A model generated the notes under the pieces. It was not told where the DNA came from, did no database searches, and saw only the letters and a list, made by a program, of their open reading frames with translations. 64,000 nucleotides of DNA, from the NCBI GenBank assembly GCA_027943335.1, contig BSBK01001119.1, positions 351,001 through 415,000 of the forward strand. Direction: 5' to 3'. The stretch is from Chamaecyparis obtusa. Its lineage: Eukaryota > Streptophyta > Pinopsida > Cupressales > Cupressaceae. A program made the translations under genes and the position numbers. This document shows, in pieces, positions 44,314 through 56,450 of the stretch. Position 1 is the stretch's first letter, and the number at the start of each line of letters is the position of its first letter.

Positions 44314-44729
44314 CATAGTTGGAAAACTCGAACTCGCCACGGTCTCGGTACCCCAAAATATTGGACTTGGACTTCGAAAAAACTCAAGAAAGGACTTGGC
44401 GAAAGAAAAAAAACTGTAGTTTTACAAAAAAAATAATAACAAAAAGAAATTAATAACCCTACAAAACTATTTTGAGCAACAATAAATCATAAAAGTGATG
44501 AAAAGTGATTTTTTTTATGTTTTAACCTTGGCTAGGCGTTCTAAGCAAATGTTGAGTCTTATTCAAGGACTCTCGAGTCCATCTCTAAGTCCTTCAAAAT
44601 AACTCCCGAGTCAAATTCACTGACTCTCTAGGTCTCAATTGGGAAGTTTGTGGCAAGTTGACTCGGCTCACTCATGGACTCTCGAGTTTGTCCAAGTATA
44701 CAGCAAGTCCGCAAATTTTTCCAACTATG
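44314..44729. mobile_element. Small hAT-like MITE C inside E5
   Basis: 416 bp with 13-base inverted ends CATAGTTGGAAAA. Flanks CTCTCACC (44306-44313) and CTCTCGCC (44730-44737) give a 7/8 duplication. The interior is rich in GACTC/GAGTC repeats like elements A and B but has no transposase sequence. The E5 reading frame continues on the far side (ICLKPQVCMKSKQ). Confidence 0.85.
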
Positions 44730-44737
44730 CTCTCGCC

Positions 44738-45940
44738 AACCTATAATTTGCCTGAAGCCACAAGTTTGTATGAAGAGCAAGCAAATGAAAGTGTGTAAAG
44801 TTATGGACGATACAACTCACAATATAGAGATGGAACATGGAAAGCTAAAAATAATGAACATTATGCAAAGGCCATTGTGTAGTTCACACTCTCGACGAAA
44901 GTATGTTCTTTATTTTGGCAGAAGCAATAGAAGTCATTCTTGACAAGAAAGGACCCCTAGCATACAGAAGTTGTCAAGAAACAATCATTTCCAGTGGTGA
45001 GTAGAGACGTACGGCATGAAAAGTTCCTACATTTTTTGAAGTGGCCCGTACCACCCGTACGGTTCTAATGTTCAGTATAGCATGCAACTTCACCAACCCA
45101 CATGTCTGGACAAAAGTTCTATTTCTCTATATGGCATCTCGTACATCTTGAGCAAGTTTACAATCATATATGGCAGTTTGCACATCCTCCCATACGAACC
45201 TTTGGATGATTTCTGCATCCAAAAAGACACCAAAAGTGCCTTCCCTGTTTTGCGCGGCCCAATGTGCATTTTTCCATACGGCAACTTGACTCTTCTTTCC
45301 AAAGGCAGATTTTGCAGTCTGTACATCATGTTTAACACTCTGTACAGCCACATTGGTTCCTTCTACCATATGTTGTATGGGTTATCTTTGTAAAGGCATG
45401 AACTTGTCATTGTTGTATGTCGTATGGGCTATTATGCAAGTTGTACATACTATCTTACCAATTGTTTGTGTGACCATGCTACCACCATGTTGCCATCCGT
45501 ACAAGCTATCTTGCAAGGTGTACATGCCACCTTCTAAGTCGTACATGCATGCCTTCAAGTCGTTAGTAGTACCTTTCCCAATTATATTGTACGTCATACA
45601 AGCCATTCCTCCATTTGTACGGTTCTTTCCTTCCAACTGCACATCATACAAGCCATTCCTCCATCCGTACGGCTCTTTCCTTACAACTGTATGCCATACG
45701 TACTATTCATCAGAGCCATTTCTATACACTGTGGAGGACATACTTCAAACTGTGTTTATCTGTCGTTATTGTGAAGCCACCCTTTCGTACAGCACTAGCA
45801 ATTCCTTGAGTTCTAGCTCTTTGTTCGACAAGATATTTGGCAAGAAGAGATTCGGCAACTGCATTTTTGGGCTTTATTAGTAATGTTCTTGGCATATTAA
45901 AAATTCAAGAAAATGATGTGTGCCATGGAGTTTTGTGCAC
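44738..45940 (+). other. E5 3' internal region, non-coding with GTACGG/CCGTAC phrases
   Basis: 44738-44940 continues the gypsy polyprotein linker (RRKYVLYFGR..). After that there are only overlapping short frames on both strands and many copies of CCGTACGG-like and GTACATxxTAC phrases (45000-45780), giving a weak repeat structure. No enzyme domain. Confidence 0.45.
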
Positions 45941-45944
45941 CTCG

Positions 45945-46103
45945 GGACCCCGCGAGGGGTGTGCCCTTTGACCCTGCTAGGGGTGCTACCCCTTGACCCC
46001 GTTGGGGGCACTGCCCCCAAACCCCCACAAGGGGCATTGCCCCTCAACTCCATCAGGGGTATTGCCCCTTAACCCCGTCAAGGGAGTTGCCCCCAGACCC
46101 CCA
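45945..46103 (+). repeat. GC-rich 25-bp tandem palindromic repeat in E5
   Basis: Six units of about 25 bp with the theme GACCCCGTTGGGGGCACTGC. Each unit is itself a small hairpin (CCCC..GGGG and GGGGC..GCCCC). It lies about 125 bp upstream of the polypurine tract, in sharply GC-rich contrast to the surrounding AT-rich DNA. Confidence 0.85.
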
Positions 46104-46229
46104 TTTGATTTTTGAAGTACACTACAATGTTCAGTTTGCCATTGTCTACACTCTTCCCATTTCTCTTCCTGAATATTACTTCATGTATACTTGTCATCTG
46201 GAAGATGACTATTTCCTTTGGGGGGATGA

Positions 46230-46590
46230 TGTAGTTAATATACAATGTTTATTATTATATTTGATAATATTGGTTATTCGTTCGTGTATTAATTGTCATC
46301 AATGTATTGATTGTCTATTGGTTGTTACTCTTAGGTGGTTGTAAGTGTCGTTTGGTTGACAGTTGTGTTGCTCTTGGCAACCGTCGAGTCCTTTAAATAT
46401 GTTGTGTACCACCAAGGAAGGGGTCTGTGTATCATGGGATGAACTCTAATCCTTGGTCGACCACCTCTGGTCTTCTTCTTTGTACCAAATTCATGAGCTA
46501 ATAAAGATATATTTTACTCCTATATCTTGTACGCACTACCATCTATATTATTATGTCATGTATGTAATTTACCAGGTATAGCAGTAAACA
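46230..46590 (+). repeat. E5 3' LTR
   Basis: Starts TGTAGTTAATATAC and ends AGCAGTAAACA before CTACT. Matches the 5' LTR with moderate divergence. Confidence 0.88.
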
Positions 46591-46595
46591 CTACT

Positions 46596-49500
46596 AATCC
46601 TTATACTAATGACTTTACAAATGAGAAGGCCAAGCCTTGTATAGATCTCCCAATTACAAATGAAGGGCCCAAATTGATTCTAAATCAACGGCTAAGATAA
46701 TCCAAAGAAAACCCTGATTGGGGTAGTTACAACTACCACCTACATTCATTTAACGTTATTCAATGAGAAAATTAGAGGTTCGTAAGTACATATCTTTTTA
46801 AGGATGAGCCGATGAGAAAATTGAATGTAGTATTGCAATAAGATGCCTTCCACATGTCCACTTGTGGATGAGTCAAGTTAGATGAACTTGGACATGTCAA
46901 CTTGCAATTACTTGATTGGCTGGAGATAAGTAGGTGCCACATTAGCTTGCACATCTTGTAAACTTTATCACTCATTCACAAAGAAGAAATATCTCTTGAT
47001 ATTCAGCATTATGTTTCTAACTTTGATTAACACTACTGAAAGTATCTACTTCTTGGGAATGATTGTGATAGTTCATATTCCCAAATTGCCTCACCTTCAT
47101 GAATGTTTTTCTTCATCCTTAGAATTGTTGTTCTTCATCATTTTTGGAATTCTTCTCTTTGGATGTCATCTTGTCTTGATCTTCTTGTAGTAGTTGAGTC
47201 CTTCACGTTGATCTTGGATTTCCAAGGGAAATCTAAGTTTGTTGTAGCTTCCTTTATTTGTAGAGAAATCCACTTCCTTCTAGGACTTGATCTTGGATTC
47301 CTTGTTGAAGTGTGAATCTTGTCCTTCCTCACCTTGTTGTCTCGAATCCTCCTTTGTTGACTTCTTGAACATTATCATTATCTCATGCATCAATCTTGTA
47401 GTAGTTGAGCCCTTTCATGTTGATCTTGGATTTCCTAGGTCGTTGTAGCTTCCTTTATTTGTAGAGCAATCCACTTCCTTCTAGGACTTGATCTTCAATT
47501 CCTTGTCAAAGTGTGAATTTTGTCCTTCCTCGTCTTGTTGTCTGGAATCCTCCTTCGTTGACTTCTTAAACATCATCATTATCTCAGGCATCAATCCTTG
47601 CATCAAACCTGAAATCAAAGTTACGAATAAGGATGAAGTGCAAGGTTTAAAGAGCTTAAAACATTTTTCATGATAATTGATTCTTCAAAAGGCGCTTGAC
47701 TTGGAAATCTCTAATCATGGATTTGGTATTTTGAATTGGATCTTCGATATGCTCGTGGATACTTGAACTTGAAATTTGATTTCATCCTTCATCAATCCTA
47801 AAACTAACTTGACACATTCTTGCAGTACTTGATGCAAATCTGGAAAACTGGAAATGTTGATGTAATTCGCATATTCTGATTTTGATTTCAAACCCTTAAG
47901 TCTTGAACTGCTGGAAATTGACCTAATGCTGATCTAATTCACTTTTTTTATCTGATTTTCTATTGGATCATCTGCTGGTAAATTCGCCCTAAACATGGAA
48001 AGTTCGCCATTAGCTACTGAAATTTGCACTTCATTCTTATCACTTTTCGCCCTAGAACTGCTTGAATTCGCCTTTATTTGATCTTGATTCGCCCTTGATG
48101 ATAGAATTTACCCTTAACCTCTGGAAATTCACTCTTCTCTGCCTTTTGTTTGCATCCATCTCTTTTTAACTTGATTTTGCTTTGAATTGTGTTTGAAATG
48201 ACATCTCTTGTCCTCTCTTATATGCAGCACTTCATTTGAAATTGTATTTTGTTTGACAATAACCAACCCTTTTAGGCTTTGCATTTGAACTTGTCTTTCC
48301 CTTTCAAGTCGCCCCTCTTATTCCTTTTTTTTTTCTGCATTTAAAATTTCTCCAATCATAAGGGTGAGAATTTGACCCTATTGAGGATTCTATTAGCGGA
48401 ATTTTCACGTATAGCTGTACTTTTACAGCGGAATTTCCATGTGTAGCTGGACAATTTGAGCTGAAATTTCACTTGTGCAAGGACAAGTGGGAGGATTTTC
48501 CCTTGCTCAAGGACAAAACAGGGCGGAGACTTGATGTGGTGAAGGACTAGTGAGGGCAGAAACAGATTTTTGGGCAGAATTCCAAATTAGACAACGAATA
48601 ATGACTGGGAAAACAACCCTATTGTGGACTTTGAAGTAGAAGTTCGGGGTAGTCGTGGATTGTGAAGAGGAAATTTGCCCTCAACAAGGAATTTCAAGGG
48701 GAAAATTGAAGTCCCCATGGATCGATGAGTGGAAAATTGCCCCAAGTATGGATTTTTAAGTGGAAAATCAATTAATCCATGGATTTCTTGGTAGGAATTC
48801 ACCTTAGAGAAGGAATTGTTAGTGAAAATTTGATTAAGTCATAGATTTGCAAGTGGAAATTTAATCTCATCAAGGATTTGTAAGTGGAACTTTGAGATTG
48901 TCATGGAATCGCAAGTGGAAAATTTGAGATAAACAAGAATTCTTTGGTGGAAATTCAATGGGTTCAAAAAATTGAGAGTGGAAAATTGGGGTTGTCAAGG
49001 ATTAATGAGTGGAAATTCGACCTCATTGAATTTCAAGGGGAAATTTGCTCTTTCTAGATTTTCTTGCAAAAATATGGAATTTCATCTTGTCCAAGGATTT
49101 TCTAAGAATTTTCTTAATTTCAAGCTTGGAATTTTTTTCACTTGTCATCTTTCGTTTTTCCAAGTATTGAACTATCATTGTTCCACGTCGCCATTTCAAA
49201 AATTTCATTTCTAGCACCTTGTTTTGACAACATTTTATAATCATTTTGCAATCTTCTATGGTCAAATTATGCAAGGTGTATAATGAGAAAAGGTAACCAA
49301 TGTAGATTGTTCCCCTTTTCCCTAAAGCACATTCAAAAGGAAGATGTCCCAATAGACTCAGATAGGACTTAAGCTCTAAGTGGGTCAATGATCCTTCACT
49401 ATTAATGAGTTTGAATGAATAGGATGATATGATGCAAAATAGAAGGCCAAATAGGCAAAACTGACAAGATTCGACAAATACAGACTGATGGAAAACAGAC

Positions 49501-49640
49501 ACTTGTAATGACTTGAAACGCAAACCAGAGAGTTGTACCAACTTGCAGTCTAAATCTGGAGTGAATCTATAGGGTACAGAACACCCTAGATGTTTTGTTC
49601 CCAGGAACAATTTGCAGAAATTCACTGTGTTCCTTGTGAT
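46596..49640 (-). repeat. LTR-like sequence related to the 2.6-kb solo LTR, opposite orientation
   Basis: On the minus strand about 46600-47000 shows the same order of phrases as 29,520-29,790: GGCACCTACTTATCTCC, CCAATCA.., ..AACCCTAATTAGGG-like, TAGCCGTTGATTTAGA, GGGCCCTTCATTTGTAA. Two partial repeats (47160-47360 and 47400-47560) share GATCTTGGATTTCC and CACTTCCTTCTAGGACTTG. From 48500 to 49100 short phrases such as AAGTGGAAATTT recur. Boundaries are not found. Confidence 0.45.
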
Positions 49641-50730
49641 TATGCCTGAAACTTGACAGTACAGTTTGTCGGGTCATGTACTTCTTAAGTCCTAATGCAT
49701 CTACCACCTGTACCTACACAGAAAAAAAAAAAAAAAAAGGGAAGAAGGTTGGATAAAGGGGTTTGCCTCGATCAATCCCTTGTTTAGCATCAACCTTGAA
49801 ATGAAATAAAGGAAATGAAAGTGTGTTGTCATATAACAGAGGCTAAATCTGAAAAATGAAATGTCATACCTTCACAATGCAAACACTTATTTGAATATGA
49901 ACAAGTTTGTTGATGCAATAGCTTTGACTCAACACAAAAACCCAAAAGGAAATCATGGAAGACAAAACCTTGGTGAATGGATGTTGTAGTTTGCCACAAT
50001 GCTTGATTGAGAAGAAAGAAGCCTTGGACGGATGTAGATGTATCTCCTTTCTTGATAGGAAACTCTTTTACTTGACCTTCAATGAGAGAAAGAAGCTTGA
50101 TACATAGATAAGAACACTTTGAATGCTTGAGAAGAAGTCTAGATCTTGAGTACTTGGGTGCTTATCTGAACACCTTGAACTTGAATGCTTGAACTTGATG
50201 ATAATGAATGATTCATAATCTTGATTGGGGTTCCCCAAAATGAGGAGAGATAAGGTGTTTATATACCTCTCACAACATCTTGGGGGTTAAAACTCAAGAG
50301 GGCCAACCATAAATCCAAATACCCCACTAAATCACTGACACAAGGCCCCAATTCCATTTTCAGCCCAAACCTCAGGGAACACAATGCCCTAAGTGTTATG
50401 TTCACAGAAACACAATGCCCTAGGTGTTATGTTCCATCCAATTAGGGCTCAAATCAGAACCATAGATCCTGGATAATTAGGGGATGTCGGATTACAAGGC
50501 ACAACTGATTTCGAGGTCGAGACAAAACGCGAAAGACACAAATGGTAGCATAGGGCCTAGGTAATGAAATAAATTATTGGATTGGAGGAAAAATAGGAGC
50601 ACACTTAGAATAAGGGCTTACCTCGATTTTAAACGAGATTGAAATAATAGATGACCTATATTTAAATTTAGGTGTCCATTAAGTGCCATGTGAAGTCCTA
50701 CTATGAAAACATGCTAAGGTGGGTGTTACA
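49641..50730 (-). repeat. LTR-like segment ending ..GGGTGTTACA
   Basis: A minus-strand TATA box (GAGGTATATAAACACC, near 50250-50270), a duplicated CACAATGCCCTARGTGTTATG phrase (50378 and 50410), and a right edge GGGTGTTACA at 50730, i.e. a TGTAACACCC start on the minus strand. The left end is not fixed. Confidence 0.4.
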
Positions 50731-50994
50731 ATCATGAAGTACACACATATTAGGTGCTTAAAATTTAAGACAATACACAAGGATTGAAGGGGAACCCTGA
50801 CCTAGAGGCAAATTTCATAAAGGAAATCCTCCTCAAACCTAGATTTTGTCATTGACATTCAATCCTTGAGAAAATTTCTTCATTCCAAACCTCAACCTAG
50901 GAATTCCTAGCTTGACTCGCCCATTCTTAAGAGCTAGGAGACTAAGAAACCGAAAAAATGTTACCAAGCTAAGGACAACTAAGAAAAACACTAA

Positions 50995-51857
50995 GGGCCC
51001 GTTTGGGTGCTGGAATACCAAATGCCAATTCCAATCAATTCTGGAAGATGCTGCAATTCTGGAAGATACAAATCCTGAAAATGATTTCCGGAATATGGGC
51101 TGACTTGTTTGGTTCACCCGAAAGATGACTAAGAAGATGCATAAGAAATTTTAATTCTTTATTTTAATTTCTTTAAATATGGTGTGTACATGTTTGTATA
51201 TATACACACATACATGTGTGTATATATACACATATGCACACGTGTATATATACACATACACACGTGTGTATATACACACATGTATACACATATGCACACG
51301 TGTGTGTATACACACACATACACACATATACACACACGTGTGTTTATACATACACATGTGTGTATATATACACACATACACATATATATATACACATACA
51401 TGTGTGTATATACACACATGTATATACATATACATATATGTGTATATATACACAAATACACACGTGTGTATATACATATACACACATTTGTGTATATATA
51501 CACACATGTATATATACATATATGTATATACACACATGTGTATATATACACACGTCTATATACACACATGTATATATACACACATGTATATATATACATC
51601 CTTATAGCAATATAATATACATCCTTATAGTCACGGATCCCACAAAATATTAAATTTAGTTTTATAAAAATTGGAATTGGAATTCAAAATTCCAATTCCA
51701 CCTATTTGAGAGGAAGATGAAAAGCCCATTTTGGGGGCAAAATTGGAATTTCGAAATTCCAATTCCAATTTTTTGGATGGACACAAACATGGAAATGACA
51801 TTATCCGAAAATCTAATTCCGGAATATCTAGTCTAATTCCAGCACCCAAACGGGCCC
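50995..51857. mobile_element. Tourist-like MITE (PIF/Harbinger type), TAA duplication
   Basis: 863 bp with 22-base perfect terminal inverted repeats beginning GGGCCCGTTTGGGTGCTGG. Flanked by TAA at 50992-50994 and 51858-51860, the duplication size and sequence of PIF/Harbinger elements. Subterminal parts are inverted AATTCC/GGAATT arrays. About half of the element is a TATACACA-type microsatellite (51178-51613). No transposase. Confidence 0.9.
51178..51613. repeat. Long TG/CA-TA microsatellite inside the MITE
   Basis: About 435 bp of almost pure alternating pyrimidine-purine sequence (ACACATACATGTGTGTATAT themes), with many self-complementary ACACGTGTGT and ACATATGT blocks. Open in several frames on both strands only because the repeat lacks stops. 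Confidence 0.95.
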
Positions 51858-51860
51858 TAA

Positions 51861-53907
51861 ACTAGAAAGAGAAAAAAAGAGGAAGCCCCTTGTTGGTTCC
51901 CAAAACCACAAATTGGAAATCCAAGAGCCTGCCAATTCTCCAATAGGATTCCAAATTAGTTCTAGCCAACGAACGAGAATAATCCAAATTACCTTGCACT
52001 TTAGGCTTTGCTACACCTAGGCGGGTAAACCTTCACCTCGAACCTGATCACTTTATTCAAGGCTTTTCTATAGCGAATTTAGACTTGGTGAGTTCTTCGG
52101 TTGGCAAAACCCTCAAACCTCGATCAATATAAAGTATTGTGAATGCTTGAAATGATTGTATGTTTATATAAGGTTTTTTAATAATGGATTTGATGCTTGC
52201 AAGAAGGAAGTATATAGATTTATGACTTCAATTATTAATAACTCCAATAATTATATTCCAATGATTATAAATGACTAGTGCCTTTGATTATCTGGGCGAT
52301 AGAGTCAACTATAACAAGGATTATTACGTACAACTTTATGAGACAATATTTATCAAAAATATCATCAATCACTCCTAAGCTCTGCAAAAGACAAATCTTG
52401 TATGCAATTCTCCATTAGTCCAAAAGGAATTTAACTTCTCCGGCTGGAAGTCCGATTAGTCAGAGATAAGGAAACACATATATTTCACACTATCCTAATT
52501 GTCAAACAAAGAATGCAGGAAAATATCCAATGCAAAAATAAAGCCTTGTCAGAATAATCCAATAATCTCTTTATTGATCATAAAGGACAAATTAACTTGC
52601 CAGTTCTAATCTCTTTGCTTCAAAAAATAAACAAAAACACATTTTATTTTTATTTAAATATAATATTTGAATTTATATTAAAGCCATGCTTTAATATTTT
52701 ACATTCCTCTTGCAAATGTTTTAACTCTCCTCTCTAAATATATCTTTCTTCCAATTGCTTATTTGAATCTGTCCCTCTCTCTACATTTTACATTATGGAT
52801 ATATATGTATTTGAGTGGCTTTCACACCTCTTTAGGGTGAAAAGACACAACCCTTATTACAAATTATTTTGAAAAACAATAAATTAACTAAAAAATAACT
52901 ACCTAACTTCCGGATTTGGATCTAGTCGAAAAACCAAAACACCTCATGGAAAGCTAAGATTTTGACAAGAGATAGGAAATTTGATTTCCCGAACTGGGTA
53001 ATTTTTAGATTTTTAAAATTCAACCATCTTCATCCTTTGTCGGCATCATCTTTGCAGCAGGTCGAAATTCCAGCATTTTCTGACGGCTTTGATTAGTTAG
53101 TTCTATTTATTTGTGTCATAAAGTTTCCTTTGATTTTTTTAGTATGGAGAAACTTGCTTCTTGATAACGGATTGGGACTTCTGAATTCTCAAAATTTAGG
53201 GTACCACCACCCCTATTGCAATGGGGCGAGTGTTTACAACACAACACATACAATTTCTCAATTTGGCCTACATCGAGGCACATGATCCAAATGGAACTAC
53301 TTGCATTTTTACCAAGGTATATACATACCTCCAAACAATAAATAAACATGAAATACAACCACTACGCAATTTTCCAACATTTCACAATTCTTATAAAAAC
53401 CAATCCTTTTCAGCCACCACACTAAACTAGCTTCAAAATTCATCAAATTTTGAAAGTCAAGAAATCAATATTCTAAGAATTGTCATTTGCTCTAATGCAC
53501 CTAACATCCCTCTTCTAATATAAAATATGCAATTCCTAACCCTAGCGCAGATTGCGCAGCATGAAGGCGTTCTAAAACAAAAACCATAAAAATAATTCAA
53601 CTTAATTGATTACTTACCCAATGTCTCATTTGAACCAGTGAAAATACCCTTCTAACTCCCTCTAACATTCCTTAAATGTGCAGCAACAAGAAACAAACGA
53701 ATTTGAAAGAGAATGAGGCCTTCTTACCTCAAGCTAGCCAAAAATTCAAATGCAAAGCTTTCTAAACACACTCAATGAAGACAATATTCGTTGTGGCAGT
53801 CAAGGCTCCTTCAAGTTCCTAATCCAATGTAACAAATCTCATGCAAATCCATCCACCCTACCTCCCACAATCAACAGAAAAAATTGCATCTGTAAATTTT
53901 TTTTCAC
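51861..53907. other. Unassigned non-coding sequence
   Basis: No recognised gene or repeat edge. Copia IV inserts at its right end, with TTCAC as the left target copy. The sequence resumes at 61311. Confidence 0.35.
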
Positions 53908-55335
53908 TGACAGTCCCAACCGGTGCTGAGAGGGGAGGGGTGAATCAGCACCTATAAAATTTTCCTTTATAAATCTGATGAAATGTACTTATAATTGCAA
54001 GCAAAACAGATTCAAGCATGAAAGTGGCATCAAGCAATCAATCACAAAGTGACACCAAATTTCTCACGTGGAAATCCAAATTGGGTGAAAACCACGGTGT
54101 GAGGAGACCTCACAAATTTTGCACTCTTCTGAAATGCACCCTGTTAGGAGCCTTCCCTATTAAAGGATTACTATGTACTATTAGATGCGACCCGGTTAAG
54201 GGATTTGATACAATAAGGTCAGTTAGTGCCTGCCTAGTTAGAGGACTTAGAACACCTGAAAAGATGTCACCCGGTTAAGGGATTTAGTACAAGGGACCTA
54301 TTAAAGTCCACCCAAAATACTGAGATTTAACTATTGTAATTGTTAAAAAACAATAGAAGGATTGACCGTTTACAAATGGCTTTGCATAGCCTGATAAGAT
54401 CTCTGTTATGCTCAACTGAGAAACATCACTGGTCACTGCTGGTATGTTCTCCTTTTCTGTTATGCTTCTTTGCACACTCTTCTCTCTTTTCTTCTCTTTT
54501 CTATTCACCTTAGCTTCTTCAACGTACAGGTTCACTCTTTTCTTTTGGCAAAATGAGGGCAACCTATATTCTTAACAGGCAGAAGAATATATAGAGTCCT
54601 TGACCTAATAGCGCTACTCATGCACGACCTAATTACAGATCACCTTCGGATTCATCACCCAGTGGAGTATTAGTTCATTGAGGAAACATCCAATGCATGC
54701 CCTTGCTTTATCTATTTTACAAAAAGAATAATAGATGCGTGTCAATCACCTTTCCTTTGTATGAGATAGCTCTACATTTTAAAGCCATAGACTTCGGCTT
54801 TAAAACCTTTAAACGCGCCTCGAACCGATCACTATGTTAACTCAAAGTCATCCAAATTTAGTGCAGTAAATCCCAGTCAAAGAGTTGGTCAAACAGATAC
54901 TTGATTATGACTTCCCAAGTTCATCTTATCATACCGAAGTATTTTCTTGATCGGATGAGATCCTTATGTTGTGAACAGGTAAGAGCTTTGACCTGTTTAC
55001 TTTTACTTCCTCTGCTTACCGGTTGCACCCTTTTCTCGGTTGCATTGTTGACATCGGTTGTCTGTTCCTCGGTTGTTGATACACTTGGCTTAGTGACCGG
55101 TTTCTCTTGATGAGCAGATATAGTCTAGTCCTTCATTCATAGTGTCACCGGTTGCCAAAATAGTCTCTTTACATACAAAACCACCTCTGGTGTTCTCCTT
55201 AGATCTTTAGACCTTAAACCTTAGATTGAGATGTCGAACACCTCTTTCCTTTTTCCTTTTTTTCCAATCAATGACAATACTTAATTGTCACGTACCGGTA
55301 GTAGACTTACCGGTTACCATCTCTTGATGCCAACA
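53908..55335 (-). repeat. Copia IV 3' LTR
   Basis: 1428 bp; minus-strand start TGTTGGCATCAAG next to the polypurine tract. Contains repeated GGTTAAGGGATTT phrases shared with the solo LTR at 24349. Confidence 0.95.
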
Positions 55336-55349
55336 ATCTCCCCCTTTGG
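55336..55349 (-). other. Copia IV polypurine tract
   Basis: Minus strand CCAAAGGGGGAGAT, directly before the 3' LTR; primer for plus-strand DNA synthesis. Confidence 0.85.
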
Positions 55350-55616
55350 CATTGATGGCAAAACCTTAATGGGCAATCATGTCACCTGTCCTATGCTTAT
55401 ATCTCTTCTTGTACCACTATGCATTGCCACTGTTGGTCATCTTTCGTTCCATTGCCAAACTCTCCCCCTTTTGACAATAATGCCAAAGGCTAGTCAAAAA
55501 GACTACCTTTATCAAATATGCTCCCCCTTCGAGCAGCAGTCCTTTTCATCAATCCATAAAAGATGAGGTGAAACCCTCTGTTGAAGCATAATGAACTGAT
55601 GATCACTTTTGCTAGT

Positions 55617-56448
55617 TTACTGATGATCAGGAAGGGGTATCACCCCTAGTTTATCTCTAAAATACTCAAAAGTACTCTTTGGTAGTGGCTTTGTGAAGAT
55701 ATCAGCAATCTGTTCTTTTGTGGGAACATACTCCAATCTTACCTCTTTGTTTTGTACTAGCTCTCTCAAGTAATGATACTTGATGGCAATGTGCTTTGTC
55801 TTGGAGTGCATGACAGGGTTTTTTAATTTGTTGATTGCACTGGCGCTATCACAGTAAATTGCAATCGGTTCAAGTATCTGTTCTTGGATTCCTTCTAGTA
55901 GTTGTTTGATCCAAATTACTTGTGTGCAATTGATTGCTGCAGCAACATATTCAGCTTCTGCTATAGACTGTGAAATGCAGTTATGTTTCTTACTTGTCCA
56001 TGACACAATCCTCCCACCGAGAAAGAATGCACCACCACTTGTGCTCTTTCTGTCATCAATATTGCCAGCCCAGTCTGCATTTGTGTAAACCTTTACTTGG
56101 AAGCCTCTCTTGCGAGGAAACCACAAGCCATACTCCCCAGTACCCTTTAGGTATCTGAAAATTCTCTTCATTGCTATCAGATGTGTCTCTTTGGGGTTTG
56201 CAGAGAATCTTGCAACTATGCCAACCGCATGTACAATGTCTGGCCTACTGTGTACTGCATACTGTAATTTCCCTATCATGGACCGATACAGTGTTTCATT
56301 CACTTCTTTTGCATCATCTTCCTTTGATAACTTGAGGTTAGTTATCATTGGAGTACCAACCGGTTTGGATTCTTCAAGTCCAAAAGTCTTAAGAATTTTT
56401 TTTACATACTTGGACTGAGAGATAAAAATAACTTCTTTTAGTTGATTG
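55617..56448 (-). pseudogene. Copia IV RNase H and RT C-terminal part
   Basis: The frame 55617-56348 (243 codons) carries YRSMIGKLQYAVHSRPDI, AMKRIFRYLKGTGEYGLWF, NADWAGNIDDRKSTSGG, SQSIAEAEYVAAAINCTQ, CDSASAINKLKNPVMHSKTK, LVQNKEVRLEYVPTKEQIAD and IFTKPLPKSTFEYFRDKLG. The upstream 56349-56448 joins it to the RT after a stop at 56448-56450 (..FFIGL, stop, VNQLKEVIF). RNase H removes RNA from the hybrid during reverse transcription. This is the best preserved part. Confidence 0.93.
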
Positions 56449-56450
56449 AC

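Larger units (their letters stand above)
41448..46590 (+). mobile_element. E5: gag-protease-only LTR retrotransposon, duplication CTACT
   Basis: LTRs are 41448-41805 (358 bp) and 46230-46590 (361 bp), starting TGTAGT. The right LTR is preceded by the purine tract TTTGGGGGGATGA. A perfect duplication CTACT lies at 41443-41447 and 46591-46595. The primer site after the left LTR, TTTGGCGTCGTTGCC, resembles the TTTGGCGCCGTTGCC site of Athila/Tat-type Ty3/gypsy elements. The interior (4.4 kb) contains gag, zinc knuckles and an aspartic protease but no RT, RNase H or integrase. It is therefore a non-autonomous element of the TR-GAG type or a large deletion derivative. A small hAT element is nested at 44314-44729. 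Confidence 0.88.

Noticed and set aside
45082..45880. Overlapping frames on both strands (up to 175 codons)
   Set aside because: Mutually overlapping, no recognisable motif; they follow the CCGTAC-type repeat phrases in the E5 3' region.
51151..51653. Several overlapping open frames of 128-146 codons on both strands
   Set aside because: They are translations of the TG/CA-TA microsatellite, which lacks stops in several frames; composition is only Tyr, Ile, His, Cys, Thr, Val and Met.
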